Assembly: GCF_052324685.1 (NCBI RefSeq)
Contig: NC_135221.1
Location: 23,685,989 to 23,749,988, forward strand
DNA: 64,000 nucleotides
DNA from: Brachyhypopomus gauderio
Taxonomy: Eukaryota; Chordata; Actinopteri; Gymnotiformes; Hypopomidae
Reading direction: 5' to 3'
Position 1 is the stretch's first letter, and every line of letters starts with the position of its first letter. A program made the position numbers and the translations under genes. Under the pieces are notes generated by a model. It did not search any database. It was given only the letters and a program-made list of their open reading frames with translations, and was not told the DNA's origin. Below, one piece after another: positions 30,285 through 58,499 of this stretch.

Positions 30285-31261
30285 GTGAATGGTTTTTCAG
30301 GTTTGTTTACCTCTAAGATGTTTTGGTGGAGCTCAATCTGCTTCAGTGAAGAAGGTTGGTGTTTTGTGCTGACTGTGAGTGGTTTGGAGGACTGAAGTCT
30401 GATCTGGTGGAGGAATTGGCCTGTTTGGAGTTTCAGGAGTAGCTAGGAGAGGTTGTGAGGGGCTCACCCACTGCTGATGTGGGTTCCCAGAAGGGTGGAG
30501 CTCCCCACTCCCTCCACATGTGCAGGCTCTGTGATGTTGGCCTTCTGAATAGTTAGTGAGTGAGATCAAACCCAGACCTTGAGACAGGACTCGTAAACAC
30601 AGATAAATCCCTCTACCTAATGGCAGAAACACTATCAGCTCCAGAGACTCAATCCAGTGTTTTAAAGTGTTTTTTGGGTCTTATTTCTCCTGTTCTTGTG
30701 AGAGTCTTGCTGTGTCCATCCTCACCTGGGTGTGAGGAGGGGGGGGGGGGGCAGGAACAGCTCTCATCGTCCATGACGTAAGTCAGCGAGGAGTGATGCC
30801 AAGACCTTGCAGTGAGTGTGAGAATCACTCTCCACTCCACCCGGGCCATCTCCGTCACTCCGCTGGGTCATTGGTCGTTACCGGGACAACGTCCAGGCTG
30901 TACTGCAGGACAGTGCAGCTCGAGCCGTCTGTGACCTCAGATCTGAGCGTTGTCACGCCAACTTTGTTTCACCACTTTATTGATGATTAATCTGAACCCA
31001 GATCAGCCCTGGTGAGTGGAGGGAACGTGAGCTACAGCCAAGCGTCCATGAGGAAAACACCGTAATCATATCTGTGCCCTGAGCTATAAGGGCGGATTCC
31101 TTCATGTTGTGTCTGTGCAGCCTACATACCCATGATAGCTTCTCTGTTTGGCTAAGCACTGTAGACCAACATAATTCAAGATGGTGGCCAAATAATGGTG
31201 CTATTTTCTGAGAAATATTTTATAGGGGCTTCAGGAGAGAGGAGATGCAACAGCTAATGAA

Positions 31262-32137
31262 CACCCAGGCGAGCGCCATCCTAGCGTGGTGGACAGGAGG
31301 GCGCCGTCCTAGCGTGGTGGACAGGAGAGCGCCGTCCTAGCGTGGTGGACAGGAGGGCGCCGTCCTAGCGTGGTGGACAGGAGGACGCCGTCCTAGCGTG
31401 GTGGACAGGAGGGCGCCGTCCTAGCGTGGTGGACAGGAGGGCGCCGTCCTAGCGTGGTGGACAGGAGGGCGCCGTCCTAGCGTGGTGGACAGGAGGGCGC
31501 CGTCCTAGCGTGGTGGACAGGAGGGCGCCGTCCTAGCGTGGTGGACAGGAGGGCGCCGTCCTAGCGTGGTGGACAGGAGGGCGCCGTCCTAGCGTGGTGG
31601 ACAGGAGGACGCCGTCCTAGCGTGGTGGACAGGAGGACGCCGTCCTAGCGTGGTGGACAGGCGATCGCCGTCCTAGCGTGGTGGACAGGCGATCGCCGTC
31701 CTAGCGTGGTGGACAGGAGGGCGCCGTCCTAGCGTGGTGGACAGGAGGGCGCCGTCCTAGCGTGGTGGACAGGAGGGCGCCGTCCTAGCGTGGTGGACAG
31801 GAGGGCGCCGTCCTAGCGTGGTGGACAGGAGGGCGCCGTCCTAGCGTGGTGGACAGGCGATCGCCGTCCTAGCGTGGTGGACAGGAGGGCGCCGTCCTAG
31901 CGTGGTGGACAGGCGGACGCCGTCCTAGCGTGGTGGACAGGCGAGCGCCGTCCTAGCGTGGTGGACAGGCGAGCGCCGTCCTAGCGTGGTGGACAGGCGA
32001 GCGCCGTCCTAGCGTGGTGGACAGGAGAGCGCCGTCCTAGCGTGGTGGACAGGAGGACGCCGTCCTAGCGTGGTGGACAGGAGGACGCCGTCCTAGCGTG
32101 GTGGACAGGCGATCGCCGTCCTAGCGTGGTGGACAAC
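31262..32137. repeat. 28-bp GC-rich minisatellite, about 31 copies
   Basis: Tandem units of 28 bp, built on GCGCCGTCCTAGCGTGGTGG followed by ACAGGAGG, with variants such as CGATCGCC and GGACGCC at one end of the unit. Units abut without spacers. It lies in the inferred pls3 5' UTR intron, about 560 bp before the coding exon. Confidence 0.97.
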
Positions 32138-32751
32138 CTCTGGTGTCTCACACTGACCTGGTCTTTGCTTTGGCTGGAGTTGAATGATTGGCTAAAAATT
32201 ATTATTGAAGACATTTCCTTAGATTCACACTGTGTTGATGAACCCTTTGGCTTCTACAGATGAATGAGATTTAGCTCATTTAACCTACTGGCATCCTCAC
32301 TGTTAGTGTTGATACTACAGTGTAATGAATAATTTTGATTGAAACAAAGATCAAAGCTATAGGTACTTTTGGTTGGATTAACTTCACACGAATTCACGAA
32401 TGTCATAAACCAACTCATGAGTTCTAGAAACAAAACTTTCTTCTCTCTCCTTCAAGACGAGGCACATGCAATCATCCATTTTGCATGCATGACTATATTT
32501 TGCATGCCATGCAAATAGGACTTACTGTAATCTGTCTGGCTGGGCCCTGATCTATTGTATGTGGTGGTGAAATACTTGATCCTTAGTATAGATAACTGAA
32601 ACACTCAAAAGTGTCAGAGTACACAAGCCCAAGGAATTCATAAAGCTTCCAGAAGATGGATTATTTAATTCCCTTAATTCACTCTCTCCTTGTCCCAGCA
32701 GATAAAGGCACATTGTTGGATTGAGGAAGACACAGGTTGTTCTCCAGGGAG

Positions 32752-48176
<15,425 letters not shown>

Positions 48177-49165
48177 ATAAAACAAACAAACGGGACCCCG
48201 GAATCAATCAGAAGCTGACGTCTGACCCACAAGCCGTTTTGCTGGTTGAAAGGCTTCTGGTTGAATGAATAGCCATAATAAAGTAATTAAAAAAAAGGAA
48301 TCTCAAATACCATCAGATGTTGGAGAATGATGTGTAAGTGGGCGGGGCTGGGGGCAGTGGAGTAGTAGAGAGAGTGGTGTTGGTTAGGCAAGTGGTAGCT
48401 GAATTTGGGCCAGATCGCTTATGCCAGAATATTAGGATGGTTTCCCACAGACGTGAGATGGTACCGGTGGAAACTCCCCATTTAATCCATGTAAGATGCC
48501 TCAAACATATCTGCCTTGGGCCCAAGTCATACCAGACTGCATAGTGTGTTTTATTTGCATATTTGATTGAGAAGTGTGCACGAGTGCCTGGGTTAAGTTT
48601 TAATGTACATCTCAACTGCTCTGAAAGTCGTGTGCTAACGTGGAGATGGGCCTTACTCATGGCAGTGTTGCCTATATGCAGTAGAGATGCCTCTATAACG
48701 TGTCTCTCAATTGAATGCTTATTTTCCTAGTGTTTTATACATATGCAGAGTTTACCAAAAACAATTAGAAAACACAAACATCCTTTGCAGATAGAAGCTT
48801 TAATACATTCCATAGGTATGATGTCATTTTACTATGTGTCTTATGTACAAATATACTCAATCTTTTTACATGAAAAGGATGATCCAAACCAATGGAACTA
48901 TGCATGAACAATATTTTTTGTTATTTAAAGCAATACACTCCTGAGAATTTGATGAAAGCTTTAAACAGATAAATTATTGCTGTGTAAGAAGGAGAAAGAG
49001 GAATGTACGAAGAAAGTGAAGTTTGATGTGAAACCCCATCACAGTGGAGATCGTGTCTGTTGGTTGACTGGGGGGGAGGGGGGTGATAACTGGAACTTGC
49101 CTTGTAAACAATGTCTGTAACATGGAAACATCTGCATTCTGAAAATAAACCTGTTGATAGAATTT
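48177..49165 (+). other. pls3 3' untranslated region
   Basis: Two candidate polyadenylation signals: AATAAA at 48277-48282 (followed by an A-rich stretch) and AATAAA at 49144-49149 (followed by a T-rich stretch). The second would give a roughly 970-nt 3' UTR, the first about 125 nt. Both may be used. No coding sequence was recognised here. Confidence 0.55.
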
Positions 49166-51055
49166 TCTGTTCCTTTCTCCTTTATTAGTGCATTGATGGT
49201 GAGGAGGAGATCTTATAAACTGAATTTTGTTAATCTGGAAAGTGACTGTCATACATCTAGAGATGAAGGAAAATCTAAAGGTTCATTTGGCTTGGAATTG
49301 GAAGAAAAATCTATCAAAGTAAAATGGTTAACAAATGCATGGCATCACTACTATGGTTAATCAAAGTAATATGGTTAACAAATGCATGGCATCACTACTG
49401 GTGACCTGTTCTTCTGTCTACTGGGCTCCTGTGAATATTTTAGCATTAACATCAATCGTACTGCTTTTGTAAGTGGATTTGTCGAGCACATGCAGGTCTG
49501 CTTAAGGGCTTCCTGTTGTAGCGCCTCACCCAGTCGAGGACCAAGGATGCAGGTTTGAAAAGATGATTGACAGCATACCTGTCCCCATGGTGCTGATATG
49601 AGCTCTCATCAGTCCAGGCATTAAGAAATACCACTATGAGAAGATGAGAGATTTTGCTCTGAATGTCTAACCAAAGGGGACATGAAGGTTGATGATCATG
49701 GGCAGTCACACCAGAAGCACGTCCAGTCTGAACGTGCCTGTGACTCAAGATGGCTCACTGATCCAGCAGCGAGTCCGTAGTCTGGGCAGCTGATTGGCTG
49801 GCAGGTGCGGACGCTGGAAAGTGTCACTTGATGCAATCAGAGTGCTTCAAAGAGACAAGGGCCTGATTAACAACGAGCCCTGGTATCCAGACAGCAAGGC
49901 ACTTGCTTTAAGCCCTTTTTTCTCCACATGATGCACTCTGTGATTTTGAAATGAACAGAAGGCAAGCAAAGCAGACCAAACCCCCCCCACCCCTGCGCTG
50001 GGCCTCCTGGACCTGAGGATGCTAGCGAGATGAGCGGTGGGGGCGCAGAGCTGTGTGACGTCTCAAGTAGCGTATGGTAATGTCCTTCCTCTCACTGCAC
50101 AGCCTCCAACATCCTCTCCTGCTTAGTTCTGCACCATATTCTGATCATGACTCACACACCTCAGTCTTGCCTACAACAAGAACTAAGCATGGAGTTCACA
50201 TCTGAAAGACCAGAGCCGCTCTGCAGACTGAAGGAGAGCAGAGAAGACTTGCAGGACAGTGATGAAGATGAACAGCGATGAAGATGAAGCATTTCAGTTC
50301 CGTGATGACCAGACTGGCCAAAAAACCTTGGCAATGGATGAAGTGATGTGACTTTTTTTTGTCCTATCAACAAACGAAGAGGTGAGTAATTAATTAATTA
50401 GACCCTTAATATTGAACCCAATTTACACAATCTACCCATTGCACAAAATCGTATGAAATACAATTTAGCACTGACTTAATAGCATTTTAAAGGCTAATAA
50501 AATTTAGAGCATTGCAATTATTTTACTTTGCTATACTTTTTGCACCTCGTGCATGTTGTTTGTCGCATTTCAGAAAGTTTTCTAATTCATGCCAACTTTG
50601 TCAGTGCAGAATTTATGTTGGTCATATACAACAGACCAGGGATCATTCATTCATTTCACTTTAGTTATTGAATGTGAATGTATTTTGTGTAGCGTATTAT
50701 TACAAAAAATCCTGAGCTATGCCCTGCTGTGTATCAGCCTCGTTGTTATGGCGTGTCTCTTCTGGTCTGTTTGTATCTTTGTGTTTCAGTAATGTATATG
50801 TAATGTATATGTAATGTATATGAGCAGATATGTAGTCATGCAACACTCCACACTGCTTCACTGATCCAGCTCTTATTGGATATAATAAGAGGGGCACTAA
50901 TCACAATTCATGGTGTTGCTATGGATGCCAAGGATATCTCCACGGTGACAGTTACTCTGAAGAATCTGAGCTTGACATCCTCCTGGGCAGTTATATATTG
51001 TTAAATTGCTGCAGTACATTCTTCTGACCTCTTACATTTATACGTTGATGGTTCA
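49166..51055. other. pls3-cnga2 intergenic, no gene recognised
   Basis: Small direct duplication of AATGGTTAACAAATGCATGG (about 49322 and 49371). No conserved protein or RNA gene was recognised on either strand. Confidence 0.5.
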
Positions 51056-52492
51056 GTAGGCAGAATAAAACCACTGTAGTACAACCTCTGCTTAAGAAAC
51101 CAGCCATTGATAATGCTGTATTGGCTAATTACAGACACATCTCTAGGCTGCCTTTATTTTAAACATCTTTGAGAATTTTTTTAATGTTTAGCTGAAACCT
51201 TTTCTATATGAGCGTAACATCCTGGAGGTGGTCCAGTCTGGTTCTAAATCCCTGCATAGTAGAGTCAGCACTGCATATTGTTTTCCTCGCCAGGGATCCT
51301 GGTGATCATGTGACTCTTGTCCTGTTAGATGTAACTGCAGCAATTGACACAGTGGATCACAACATTTTAGTTTCCTGGTTGCAGCACTTAGTGGGCATCT
51401 GTGATAGTGCTTTGGATTGGTTTAGGTCTTAATTGAAAGACAGAACTTTGAGTGTGAGTTCAGCTCCCCTGTTATGTGGCATTCCACAGGGCTCAGTTTT
51501 AAGACCCCTTCTTTTCTCACTTTACCTGTTTCCACTGGTTCCACCATGACATCTCTTTCCATTGTTCAACTGATGACAGCCAGATGTTCCACTGAAGAGG
51601 AAAGATGCATTCTCTTCTAAACCACTTCTGTTAAAGATGCGTTCTCTTCTAAACCACTTCTGTTAAAGATGCGTTCTCTTCTAAACCACTTCTGTTATGT
51701 CTCCATGAAGCCTGGACAGATTTAAACGTTTTAAATTTTGAATGAAAAGAAAACAGAAGTGATGGTGTTTGGTCCGAGTGATTTGTGTGAAGCCCCCCAT
51801 GTAGACTTGGGTCCTTTGACTCTGTAAGTGAATGTAAATGTAATGTAAATTTATTTATATAGCACTTTTTTGAGCCTTTGCTCCAAAGTGCTTTACAACT
51901 CTAAAATAAAATACAAAAATGAAAAATGTCAATAAAAACATGAAAATCGTACATAAAATGCATAACATATAAAAACATAAAAGGACTTAAAATAGGTATG
52001 TAAGACAAATTAAGTACAACTAAGCAAAACCGCCAGGCTCAAAGTTTAATTGTGGACTGTTTCAAAGGCTTGGGAATAAAAGCCAACAGTTTCTAATTTA
52101 AGGGTGTTAAAATTTTAAACTAATCGCTACCGCTGGATGCCTCGAGCTGATCAGCTGCTCCTGGAGGTACCAAAGCTCACGGATAGAGCCTTTTCAGTTG
52201 CTGAGCCCAAATTGTGAAATGACCAACCTTTACATATTAGACAGGCCTCTTCACTATCCATTTTTAAAACTAGTCTTCAAACATATATTTACTCTTTGGC
52301 TTTGACTTTAAAATATGCTTTTAGGTTTTATTGTTTTTATTTTGTGCACTTTAGTTTTTGTCATTTTTATTTGTCTAATTTTACTAATGTTAGTTTTTTT
52401 TATACCTAATGTTTATTGGTACAGTTTTGTACAACACTTAGTTTTCAGCTGCTGTTGTTGTTAAAGTGCCTTATAAATAAATAAAGTTGAGT
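51056..52492 (+). mobile_element. 5'-truncated, decayed L2-type LINE
   Basis: Reverse-transcriptase motifs occur in order: LLDVTAAIDTVDHNILVSWL (about 51325-51385, first catalytic Asp region), then CGIPQGSVLRPLLFSLYLFP (51470-51535), then STDDSQMF (about 51567-51590, the YADD-type motif with Tyr-Ala replaced). Stops and shifts interrupt the frame. The 3' end has AAAGTGCCTTATAAATAAAT, typical of fish L2 tails. A segment at 51838-51910 (TTATTTATATAGCAC...AAAGTGCTTTACAA) may be another inserted repeat. Confidence 0.85.
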
Positions 52493-52541
52493 TGTATTTC
52501 TGTCATCCATTCTACACTAAAGCACACACGAGATTGCAGCA

Positions 52542-55500
52542 ATGACAGGCCAGGTGTTGGAGGAGAGTACAGACCTGACGGCTCACAGACTCTCAGTAAA
52601 GACCTCCATGGAAGATGACTGTGAGAGAGCAGACAGCACACTGAGTCGGTGAGCGTCACGATACTCCTGTCCTAAACCTTTAGCACATTCATCTCAAATG
52701 CTAACCACTTCTTGTGTTTGCTAAAGCGGACCATCCATATGTGATGACACATCATCGGAACTACAGAGGGTGGCCACAACTGAGCCCCGTGGGCTGAACT
52801 CCCAGAATTCCTTTCGTGGAAGAGGAGCTCTTTCACGGTGAGCACCATGTTTAAAATATGGGCTTCATCCTAATGCCAGAATTTATACAGCTGAAAGCTC
52901 AAAGTAAACAATTCAGGAAACAATACATGACCAGTTTTAGACCTCATACTAGTGGATGGATTGGGGGGCATTTGCTTACCAACAGTGAAATTCTGTCAAC
53001 AATAAATGACATATCTGGAGAACAGTATGTAATGCCCAAACATTTTACTTATATGATCAGTGTTTATCCAAGCTAGCATTTACTGAGTTGACTGTGTAAA
53101 AATGTGAACTTGCTTTTAATCACAGCTGTATAAATCAAGTATATTTTTACATATTTTTATTATATTCTGCACTTTGAAAGGAAAAGATGTACATCTGAAA
53201 TGGAACACACATAAACAATGAATACAAATGTCTGGGGAGCAGCATGTTTAAACAAACCCTGGTGTGCTTCAGGCTGGTGCGGATGGTGGTGACTCTGAGA
53301 GAATGGGCCCACAGGAGTCTCCAGGAGGAGGAGGAGAGGCCCGACTCTTTCCTGGAGCGCTTCCGTGGACCAGAGCTTCGCATGGCACCCAGTCGCCTCA
53401 ACAGCAGTCGACTGGACCAACATGAAGCAGGAACTGGTGTCAGAACCAAGTGAGGCTCCTCACGGTGGTCCTGGGAATGGTGCCATAAAGCATTCACGTT
53501 TTTAAGTGAAGCTCAAGTGTGGTACACATTACTCAAGTGTGGTACACATTACTCAAGTGTGGTACACATTACTTCAGACTTCTTCATCAACAGGAGGAAG
53601 TCAGATGTGTTCGTCCTCGCACCAGCAGATGACGCGTACTATCACTGGCTGGTTGTCATGGCCACAGCTGTACTGTACAACTGGTGCCTCCTGGTGGCCA
53701 GGTGAGGATTACCTCTCCTCTCCTACTAACAGTGTTGTACTTAAGGTCTTAGTAAAGTCTTAGTTAAGCTTGAGATGGAGAAAACATGAATTCACTCCAA
53801 TACCATCTGAACACCAATTCCTATAATAATAAATAAAATGTTACAAATGATACAATATAAACTGGAAATACACATAGTGTACAATGTACAAGCTCAGCAG
53901 AATTGAAATATGTACATATAAATTAGAATATAGGATAAATAGTAGGTGCAATGTGATGGGAGTATTGTACAGCAGGAATAAAGAGCAGTGTGTCATGGAA
54001 CAATGTAGATAACAGTTTTGTTTCAGTCATTAATGATGACATGTTTGATGACAATGTTTGATGACATTTGGAAAGAAACTGCTACCATTTAACACATATT
54101 ACTGCTGCATGCACAAGTGAGAGGTTTTGATCATAGCAGCATAGCATATTTAATACTATCATTCTTGTAATAATTTTCGATTTAACATATGTGGCCAGTT
54201 GGTCATGAAAAAATATTTTCTGGTGCTGATTATGACCAAGTTGTTTACTTGTGCATTTTTGTGCATTCATTCAAAAAGTACCTGACAAATTCTAGACAAT
54301 TGAAATGTGTTGAGGACAGTCTTGACAACTGCATTTGGTATTAAACTACTAATTGCAAGCTGTATGAAGGACAAAATGATTCAAGCTTCTCACCCAAAAC
54401 AGCACCCTTATATAAGGGCTGCATTTTAAAATGTTTCCTTCATTAAAATACAACAGGGTTGAAAGCTTCAGACTAAATGAAGCAAAGGAGTGTAATTGAG
54501 GCTCTGATTTTAATGATGATTTATGTAAATGAGTGTATTTGTGCCATGTGTGAGGGCCATTTCCCCTTACAGACTCACAATGTTGCTATTCATATTTCAA
54601 ACACAGGGCCTGCTTTGATAATCTTCAAACCAACAACTACATTCTGTGGCTGGTTTTGGATTACGTCTCTGATCTGGTATATGTACTGGACACCTGTGTG
54701 AGACTGAGAACAGGTCAGAAGCCTAGGTCAACAATTGTACAGTATATCTAGAGATCTGGTGTTGAATTACCATTTTGCAGACATTTTCATACTGGTTATC
54801 ACTCAATTACATAGATGATATCCACTGTGCAGGTTTCCTGGAACAGGGTCTTCTGGTGAAAGACCTTAAGAAGTTAAGAGAAACATACGTCCGAACGCTC
54901 CAGTTTAAGCTGGATCTGGTATCCATCCTGCCCACAGATTTGGCCTACATTGCCACTGGCATCAATATGCCTGAACTCAGATTCAACAGGCTGATGCGCT
55001 TTTCTCGCATGTTTGAATTCTTTGACCGCACAGAGACTCGCACTAACTACCCCAACACCTTTCGAATTAGCAACCTTATACTCTACATCCTGGTCATCAT
55101 CCACTGGAACGCCTGCGTCTACTTTGCCATTTCAAAGTCTCTTGGCTTTGGGTCAGATCAGTGGGTCTATCCAAACATATCTGATCCTGAGTTTGGCACT
55201 CTGACGAGGTGTTATGTCTACTGTCTTTATTGGTCCACCCTTACACTTACCACCATAGGGGAAATGCCAGCCCCAGTGCGGGATGAGGAGTATCTCTTTG
55301 TGATATTTGACTTTCTAGTGGGTGTCCTCATTTTTGCCACAATTGTAGGCAATGTGGGGTCTATGATATCCAATACAAACGCCACACGTGCCGAGTTCCA
55401 GACACGCATCGATTCTATCAAGCATTACATGCAGTTCCGTAAGGTCAGCAAAGAGTTGGAGGCCCGAGTTATTAAATGGTTTGATTACCTGTGGACCAAC

Positions 55501-56253
55501 AAGAAAGCGATTGATGAGCAGGAAGTGCTGAAGAACCTTCCAAACAAACTGCGGGCTGAGATCGCTATCAATGTGCACCTGGAGACACTTAAGAAGGTAC
55601 GCATCTTCCAGGACTGTGAGGCAGGCTTGCTGGTTGAGCTGGTTCTGAAGCTTCGCCCTCAGGTCTTCAGCCCGGGTGACTACGTCTGTCGCAAGGGTGA
55701 CATTGGCAAGGAGATGTACATCATAAAGGAGGGCCGGCTGGCCGTGGTGGCCGACGACGGCTTCACGCACTACGCAGTCCTGACGGCTGGCAGCTGCTTT
55801 GGTGAAATCAGCGTTCTCAACATCAAGGGCAGCAAGATGGGCAACCGTCGCACGGCCAACATCCGCAGCATCGGCTACTCGGACCTCTTCTGCCTGTCCA
55901 AGGGAGACCTGATGGACGCTGTGTTGGAATACCCTGATGCCAAGAAAGCCCTGGAGGAGAGGGGCCGAGAGATACTGCGTAAGGAGGGTCTTCTGGAGGA
56001 GCTCGGAGCCGGGGGCCTTCCGGGCGAGCAGGTGGAGGAGAAGGTGGAGCGGCTGGAGGCCTCCCTGGACACGCTGCAGACACGTTTTGCACGATTGCTG
56101 GCAGAGCACACGGCCACACAGCAGCGGCTCAAACAGAGACTTGCTGCACTAGAAGGTCGGCTGCAGTGCTCTGGTAGTGGATTTCTGTCTGAGGGCAATG
56201 AAAGCACCATCGATGGTGATGGCACTCACAGTGAGGTTAACATTCAATGGTGA
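52542..56253 (+). CDS. cnga2: cyclic nucleotide-gated channel alpha 2 (olfactory type)
   Basis: Six exons: 52542-52648, 52727-52837, 53273-53449, 53594-53701, 54607-54713, 54833-56253. All are GT-AG and in phase, encoding 676 residues (human CNGA2 664). The product is the principal subunit of the plasma-membrane cation channel opened by cAMP/cGMP in olfactory neurons. Order: an N-terminal stretch like the calmodulin-binding helix ([20 protein letters not shown]), [14 protein letters not shown]1 from [21 protein letters not shown]4 ([20 protein letters not shown]), a pore with [12 protein letters not shown] (Glu about residue 347), a C-linker, a cyclic-nucleotide-binding domain ([24 protein letters not shown]), and a C-terminal coiled coil. 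The residue after the pore Glu is Met where CNGA proteins normally have Thr. CNGA3 is the main alternative, less likely from the N-terminus. Confidence 0.95.
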
Positions 56254-56365
56254 ATCGGACTCATCATTTCTGAGAGCTCATAATTTGTTTTAGGTCATAG
56301 AAAGACTGTATGAATTAATGGCTTGCCTTTATGTGCCTATATGTATTTATAGTATGTATGTATGC

Positions 56366-56368
<3 letters not shown>

Positions 56369-56430
<62 letters not shown>

Positions 56431-56438
56431 CAAATAAA
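56369..56438 (+). other. (TG)n repeat and cnga2 polyadenylation signal
   Basis: A TG array (56369-56429) is followed within a few bases by AATAAA at 56433-56438. This would put the end of the cnga2 3' UTR about 200 nt after the stop. Confidence 0.65.
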
Positions 56439-56904
56439 ACAGACCAGGCCATCATGATAATGGAGAAGATCCACTAAACATTAGTGGTAATAGATGTGGC
56501 TATTCTACGTGGAAAAAGCAGCAGGGATTGAAAAATTTGAATAGAGACAATGTGGAAAGTAAAGACTAAGCCCAAATAGTGATGGGGCCTGGGTATGTGA
56601 CCCATAAGCTGGAGTTGTGGTTACAACAGATCCTGGTCATTACAACATCCATCTCAGTCCTAAAAAGCACAAGATCCATGAATACATCAAATGGCCCCAA
56701 GGATGAGCTGATGAGGGAGTCAGATGGGTAGCGCAGACCATCAACAGATAGATGTGGCTGACAACACAGCAGACCTGAAGAACAGCACAGAGTCACTAAT
56801 CATTAAGCACTAAGCACTAGGGTGATCAAAGCAGGATGTATCACGGTCCAGAGAGATAAACAAGTTTTGACAAATCAACCAGACACAAACTGAGAGATTA
56901 GAGA

Positions 56905-57180
56905 AGTTTAACACTAACGTTGACCCTGTTAACACCAACGTTAACACTAACGTTGACCCTGTGAACACCAACGTTAACACCAATGTTGACCCTGTTAACA
57001 CCAATGTTAACACCAATGTTGACCATGTTAACACCAATGTTAACACCAATGTTGACCCTGTTAACACCAACGTTAACACCAATGTTGACCCTGTTAACAC
57101 CAATGTTAACACCACCGTTGACCCTGTTAACACCAACATTGACACCAACATTGACACCAACATTAAGACCAACGTTTGGA
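56905..57180. repeat. 33-bp minisatellite (GTTAACACCAATGTTGACC type)
   Basis: About eight copies of a roughly 33-bp unit made of AACACCAATGTT and GACCCTGTT blocks. Because the period is a multiple of three, open frames persist on both strands. These are not taken as genes. Confidence 0.93.
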
Positions 57181-57832
57181 GCATTGAGACTGTGACCTTT
57201 AAACTATCATTCAAGAGATTCCAGGAATAACAACATCAAACGCAGAACTCAAAACTGAGACGAGTTATTGCCCCACACCTTCAAACACCAGATCTCTGCT
57301 AGCATCCCAATGTCCAGCTTAGCCACAAAGCATTAGACAACCCAAACTCCCAAGTTCTAAAGTGGAAATAAGTTTTCTGTAGTGGTGGTGTGTCGTATTT
57401 TACTGTCTGGCAGTCTGATAGATGGATGGGTTTGGTGGATGCCAGAAAACTGCTACCTATCAGAACGTACCAGCAGTAACATTTAGTAGAGGACCGAGAG
57501 AAGCTGAGAGTGATTCTCAGGGTTTACGTTAGGACTCTTTATTCCAGTGAAAGGTTAAGTTGGCAGTATAAAACTCATAAGCTATCAGAGTATCAGAGGT
57601 TGACTTCGTAATTCCACAAATGTTTATTCATGGAATTTCTACTGCATTTATCTACAGCACCACCTGCTGGATTGGCATATTAATGACCCTATAATGCTTT
57701 GATTGGCTAATCTTTAATTAGCAGTCTCTTATTGGGCATTTGGAAAGATGCTAAAATTGTCCTGCTACAGCTAGTTACCTGTGTTTAATTTGCAGAAAGT
57801 AAAAGGTAACCTTATAATGTGAGGACCTGATT
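57181..57832. other. intergenic, nothing recognised
   Basis: No coding sequence or known repeat was recognised. A CTCF-like sequence with one mismatch (minus strand CCAGCAGGTGGTGCT) lies near 57658-57672. Confidence 0.5.
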
Positions 57833-57840
57833 CCTTAAAC

Positions 57841-58261
57841 CAGGGGTGCCCAATGCCCCCCCCCCCTCAACAACTGACACACCCCCCCCAACAACTGACA
57901 CCCCCCCCAACAACTGACACCCCCCCCCCCTCAACAACTGACACCCCCCCCCAACAACTGACACCCCCCCATCAACAACTGACACCCCCCCTCAACAACT
58001 GACACACCCCCCCCCCCCCTCAACATTTGACAATGTTGGCCGCAATTGGCTGCCGCTTCTCGCCGGTGTGTGATTGGTTGTGTACGAGTTGTATCCGTGT
58101 TAAAATTGTAAAGCGTCCTTGGGTATATAGAAAGGCGCTATATAAGTTGAACATTCACACATGCCGCTATAAAAGAAATTTGCATTTTTATAGTAGGTAG
58201 AGCATTTTGACTTGGACATTTTATAAGTAGCTCGCAAGCTGGAAAGTTGTGGGCACCCCTA
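57841..58261. mobile_element. non-autonomous hAT element with 8-bp TSD and nested repeats
   Basis: Ends CAGGGGTGCCCA (57841) and TGGGCACCCCTA (to 58261) are inverted and flanked by a perfect 8-bp duplication, CCTTAAAC (57833-57840 and 58262-58269). Inside lie a C-rich minisatellite with CAACAACTGACACCCCCCC units (57857-58025) and the 3' part of the SINE described at 42776 (58035-58155). Confidence 0.88.
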
Positions 58262-58440
58262 CCTTAAACTCTCTTTAGATTTCATAGTAACAGGTTTGTG
58301 GATGTAAATGTACTTACTAGCCTTTTACTGTATTGTAGTCATATCTTCCCATCTCCATTCAAACAGACTAGGCAGCTATCAGCTAAGTTTGACACAGCCT
58401 CATTTACTTAATCCAAATGAGTGCTTGGGTTTAAGCACTA

Positions 58441-58477
<37 letters not shown>
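58441..58477. repeat. (AAT)n microsatellite
   Basis: About 12 AAT trinucleotides, followed by CTTTATTTGTATAGCACCTTTC, which resembles the 3' tail of a fish LINE or SINE. Confidence 0.9.
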
Positions 58478-58499
58478 CTTTATTTGTATAGCACCTTTC

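Noticed and set aside
31262-32137. Regular GC-rich repeats resembling a CRISPR array
   Set aside because: Units abut directly with no unique spacers, there are no cas genes, and the genome is vertebrate. It is a minisatellite.
49452-49748. 98-codon minus-strand ORF between pls3 and cnga2
   Set aside because: No motif or family is recognised and there are no neighbouring exons. Length is compatible with chance.
50190-50282. Short acidic ORF (MEFTSERPEPLCRLKESRED...) upstream of cnga2
   Set aside because: It is 30 codons, has no recognisable homologue, and cnga2 already has a well-supported start at 52542. It could be leader sequence but nothing shows it.
55315-56109. 264-codon minus-strand ORF antisense to cnga2
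   Set aside because: It is the shadow of the highly constrained cnga2 coding exon. The antisense peptide resembles no family.
56810-57230. Repeat-protein-like ORFs on both strands
   Set aside because: Produced by a minisatellite whose period is a multiple of three. Both strands being open is expected from the repeat.
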